DNA of 64,000 bases from Ligilactobacillus pabuli (GTDB lineage Bacteria > Bacillota > Bacilli > Lactobacillales > Lactobacillaceae): contig NZ_BQXH01000005.1 in assembly GCF_022836475.1 (NCBI RefSeq), forward strand, positions 1-64,000. The letters run 5' to 3'. Both the position numbers and the translations under genes were made by a program. This document shows, in pieces, positions 62,216-64,000 of this stretch. How positions within the stretch are numbered: the first letter of the stretch is position 1; each line of letters opens with the position of its first letter. Under the pieces are notes generated by a model. The model was not told the DNA's origin and made no database searches. It saw nothing but the letters and a program-made list of their open reading frames with translations.

Positions 62216-63002
62216 TAATGTTCAAAAAGGTCTTTATTTCTTAATAATCTGACAAACTCCGTAAATTTTCTTATTAGCTCCATAAAAGATTAAAAACCTT
62301 AATTCCATGTTCCAAGTAGGGCAGGATCTTAATCTGTCCACAAGCTAAACACCCAACTCACTAACTCAGTCAAAAGCTGCTTGAATGTCCGCAGCGACTA
62401 AAGTAATATGCTTGCCACAATTTATCCTGCAGTTTCCTCTTGCAATTACCAGCTTTCCAAAACAAAAGAAGCTAATTGATAAAAAGTAACTCTAACACCA
62501 TATGCTGTAGCCGTTAAATAACAAACTATCATCCTTTCTTTTAAAATTTGAATCCTAGCACTATCAATACACCTTTCTCAGTTAATACGTGTTAATAATT
62601 CCACATTATCATTTTTATCCTCGATAGCAAAGCCAACCCTCTCCATTCTCACCCAGATTTTTCTCTACTTACTAAAAACAGCTATTTTATCAATGAATTA
62701 AGCAGGTGCTCAATTTTGTCTATGTTATGCATGGCCCTAGAAATAACACAAATCATCAAGATAACAAATACGTTTCAGAAGTAATGCTTTTGAATTTTGT
62801 AACGATTTATAAAAAGTTATTTGTATGCTACGGACGGTAAGCTAACCGTCTTTAACTCTAAAACACGATGCATTAAATTTTTATGATCTAATTAGACCAA
62901 AAATAACGTCATAATGTGCACGTTCAGTCCTCATTATGACGTTATTTATTTTTAGTTATTTTAACTGTAAAGTTTCATTAAACTGCTATTTCGCTAGTTT
63001 AA
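62216..63002. other. Intergenic region without a supported gene
   Basis: 787 bp, AT-rich. No frame of convincing length. A short minus-strand stretch near 62370-62420 (GKHITLVAADIQAAFD then stop) could be a decayed gene end. An intrinsic terminator for the permease gene lies at 62899-62950 (AAATAACGTCATAAT / ATTATGACGTTATTT). Confidence 0.5.
62899..62950. terminator. Terminator of the second permease gene
   Basis: AAATAACGTCATAAT pairs perfectly with ATTATGACGTTATTT around an 18-bp loop, then ATTTTTAG. About 50 bp after the minus-strand stop. Confidence 0.85.
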
Positions 63003-64000
63003 CTATTTTACTCCTGTACCGTTATTCTCTAAATCTTCTTTACGCAGTTCACGTCTGCGTAGCCATGGCATTACAAATCCTAATCCAAATAAAACAAAAA
63101 TCGTAATGACATTCAAAATTAGTTGGTGCGTAAAGGCGTGCGTTCCAAACTTAACTTCTTGGGGAATGAATCCAAGCGTCGCACAAACAAATGTGAACGC
63201 CAAACACCAACCACCTACCAAAAGTGCGCCGAGTTTATTTTTAATGAAAACATAGTCCGAATGGAATTTTTTATCCTGCCAGCGCACTGCAACGAAGGCA
63301 AAAAAGACCCAACATGTCTTATAAGGGGAGACGATTCCATTAATATTCAACAGCCAATTATAAATCGTGTTAATATCTGGCAAAGTTCCCGTTAAAAGTA
63401 ATAAAAACAAACTCAGTCCAGTGGTCATTAAGTATGAATTAACTGGCCGGCCATTTTTATTTTTCTTAGTGACCCACTTAGGCATAAAGTTATCGGCAAC
63501 ATCCCCGGCAAAAACTCGACTAGTTGCGTCCAACAGGACCGCTAATTGTGCCATCATGAAAATAGCCTGTACCACTGCAAAAATGTACATCAAAATTTTG
63601 CCCCAGCCAAGTTGTGCACCGAGTAATGAGAACGCGTAATAAGGACCGTTCATCTTAAAGTCGTGTGGAATTTTGTTAGCATTAAAGAAGACAGCTAATG
63701 ATAAGGTTCCAAAAATCGTCAAAAATGCTGTCATAATAGCTAACAACCACATCGCCTTCGGAAATTCATGCTTTGGATCACGCATCCGCACGACATAGGG
63801 AGCCGCCAATTCTGCACCAGACATAGCAAAAATTAATAAACCAGTCGTTGAAAAGTATTTTAACGAAAAATTAGGCATAAATGAGTGCCAGTTAAAAGGT
63901 TGAGTTGCAATATGAACTCCGTGAGTTAGCGCATATCCTGCCAAAAGGACAAACAAGGCGGACATCACAAACATTGCTCCGCCACCAATCAGCGACAAGA
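63003..64000 (-). CDS. YjeM-type amino acid permease (partial, cut by window end)
   Basis: C-terminal 331 residues or so of an APC-family transporter; the gene runs past position 64000. Shared blocks with the permease at 59037-60482: PNFSLKYFSTTGLLIFAMSG versus PNFNVNYFTSLSILVFAVGG, HEFPKAMWLLAIM versus KNFPKAMIALAIM, SDYVFIKNK versus SDYVFAKHQ. About eight helices remain, with a basic C-terminal tail (RRRELRKEDLEN). It flanks the amidohydrolase on its upstream side. The substrate is unknown. Confidence 0.85.
   Translation of the reverse strand, partial: LSLIGGGAMFVMSALFVLLAGYALTHGVHIATQPFNWHSFMPNFSLKYFSTTGLLIFAMSGAELAAPYVVRMRDPKHEFPKAMWLLAIMTAFLTIFGTLSLAVFFNANKIPHDFKMNGPYYAFSLLGAQLGWGKILMYIFAVVQAIFMMAQLAVLLDATSRVFAGDVADNFMPKWVTKKNKNGRPVNSYLMTTGLSLFLLLLTGTLPDINTIYNWLLNINGIVSPYKTCWVFFAFVAVRWQDKKFHSDYVFIKNKLGALLVGGWCLAFTFVCATLGFIPQEVKFGTHAFTHQLILNVITIFVLFGLGFVMPWLRRRELRKEDLENNGTGVK

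Noticed and set aside
62216-63002. Decayed gene in the region before the last permease
   Set aside because: Only one short stretch (GKHITLVAADIQAAFD) looks protein-like; not enough to call a pseudogene.

Overview
The window reads as a chromosomal segment of a low-to-moderate GC Gram-positive bacterium of the Lactobacillaceae. The evidence is strong purine-rich ribosome binding sites, several TTG and GTG starts, T-box leaders, LPxTG surface proteins with class A and class C sortases, Mga-type regulators, many PTS genes and teichoic-acid genes. I do not assign a species. No rRNA, tRNA, CRISPR array, intact insertion sequence or replication origin is visible.

Layout. 1-5.4 kb: beta-glucoside use (RpiR regulator, cellobiose-type PTS EIIC, 6-phospho-beta-glucosidase, ROK kinase). 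5.5-6.2 kb: a holin-like type I toxin gene and a broken copy. 6.2-12.2 kb: mixed genes (small unknown protein, AT-rich SAP-domain protein, orphan dTDP-glucose dehydratase, DegV lipid-binding protein, metal P-type ATPase with Fur-like boxes). 12.4-31.1 kb: a large cell-surface polysaccharide region. It carries an LTA-synthase-like enzyme, TagD, two related polymerase-like membrane proteins, a flippase, UDP-galactopyranose mutase, a galactofuranosyltransferase-like enzyme, LicD, several glycosyltransferases, a priming sugar transferase, a GtrB/GtrA-type glucosylation set and TagO. This suggests a galactofuranose-containing polymer carrying phosphate-linked substituents plus wall teichoic acid. 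31.4-37.2 kb: small secreted or membrane proteins, a second toxin, an interrupted Fic gene, a glycosyltransferase, a double-HTH protein, an L,D-transpeptidase and housekeeping sortase A. 37.6-40.6 kb: two divergent T-box leaders, one for an EIIC-like transporter and one for a 2-keto-4-pentenoate hydratase-family protein. 40.8-51.7 kb: a three-pilin pilus operon with sortase C, divergent from two Mga-type regulators, the second frameshifted. 51.8-64 kb: glycerate kinase, TetR regulator, TSUP exporter, the fructose operon fruR-fruK-fruA, a YjeM-type permease with an in-frame stop, an amidohydrolase, and a second permease cut by the window end.

Two repeat systems stand out. The first is a family of about 120-bp nested palindromes (nine copies, two tandem groups). 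Both stems change sequence between copies while the pairing is kept and a loop core around AATGC...GGCATT stays. Several copies start right at the stop codon of the upstream gene, in the same sense, and one lies inside a T-box leader between Stem I and the antiterminator. The second is two unrelated-looking tandem arrays that share an exact 41-bp period, each unit with a small inverted repeat. In addition, four otherwise intact-looking genes are broken by one lesion each: two in-frame TAG codons, and two frameshifts in homopolymer runs (A7 and T6) that affect a surface-polysaccharide gene and a pilus-linked regulator. These could be phase variation, recent decay or assembly error.
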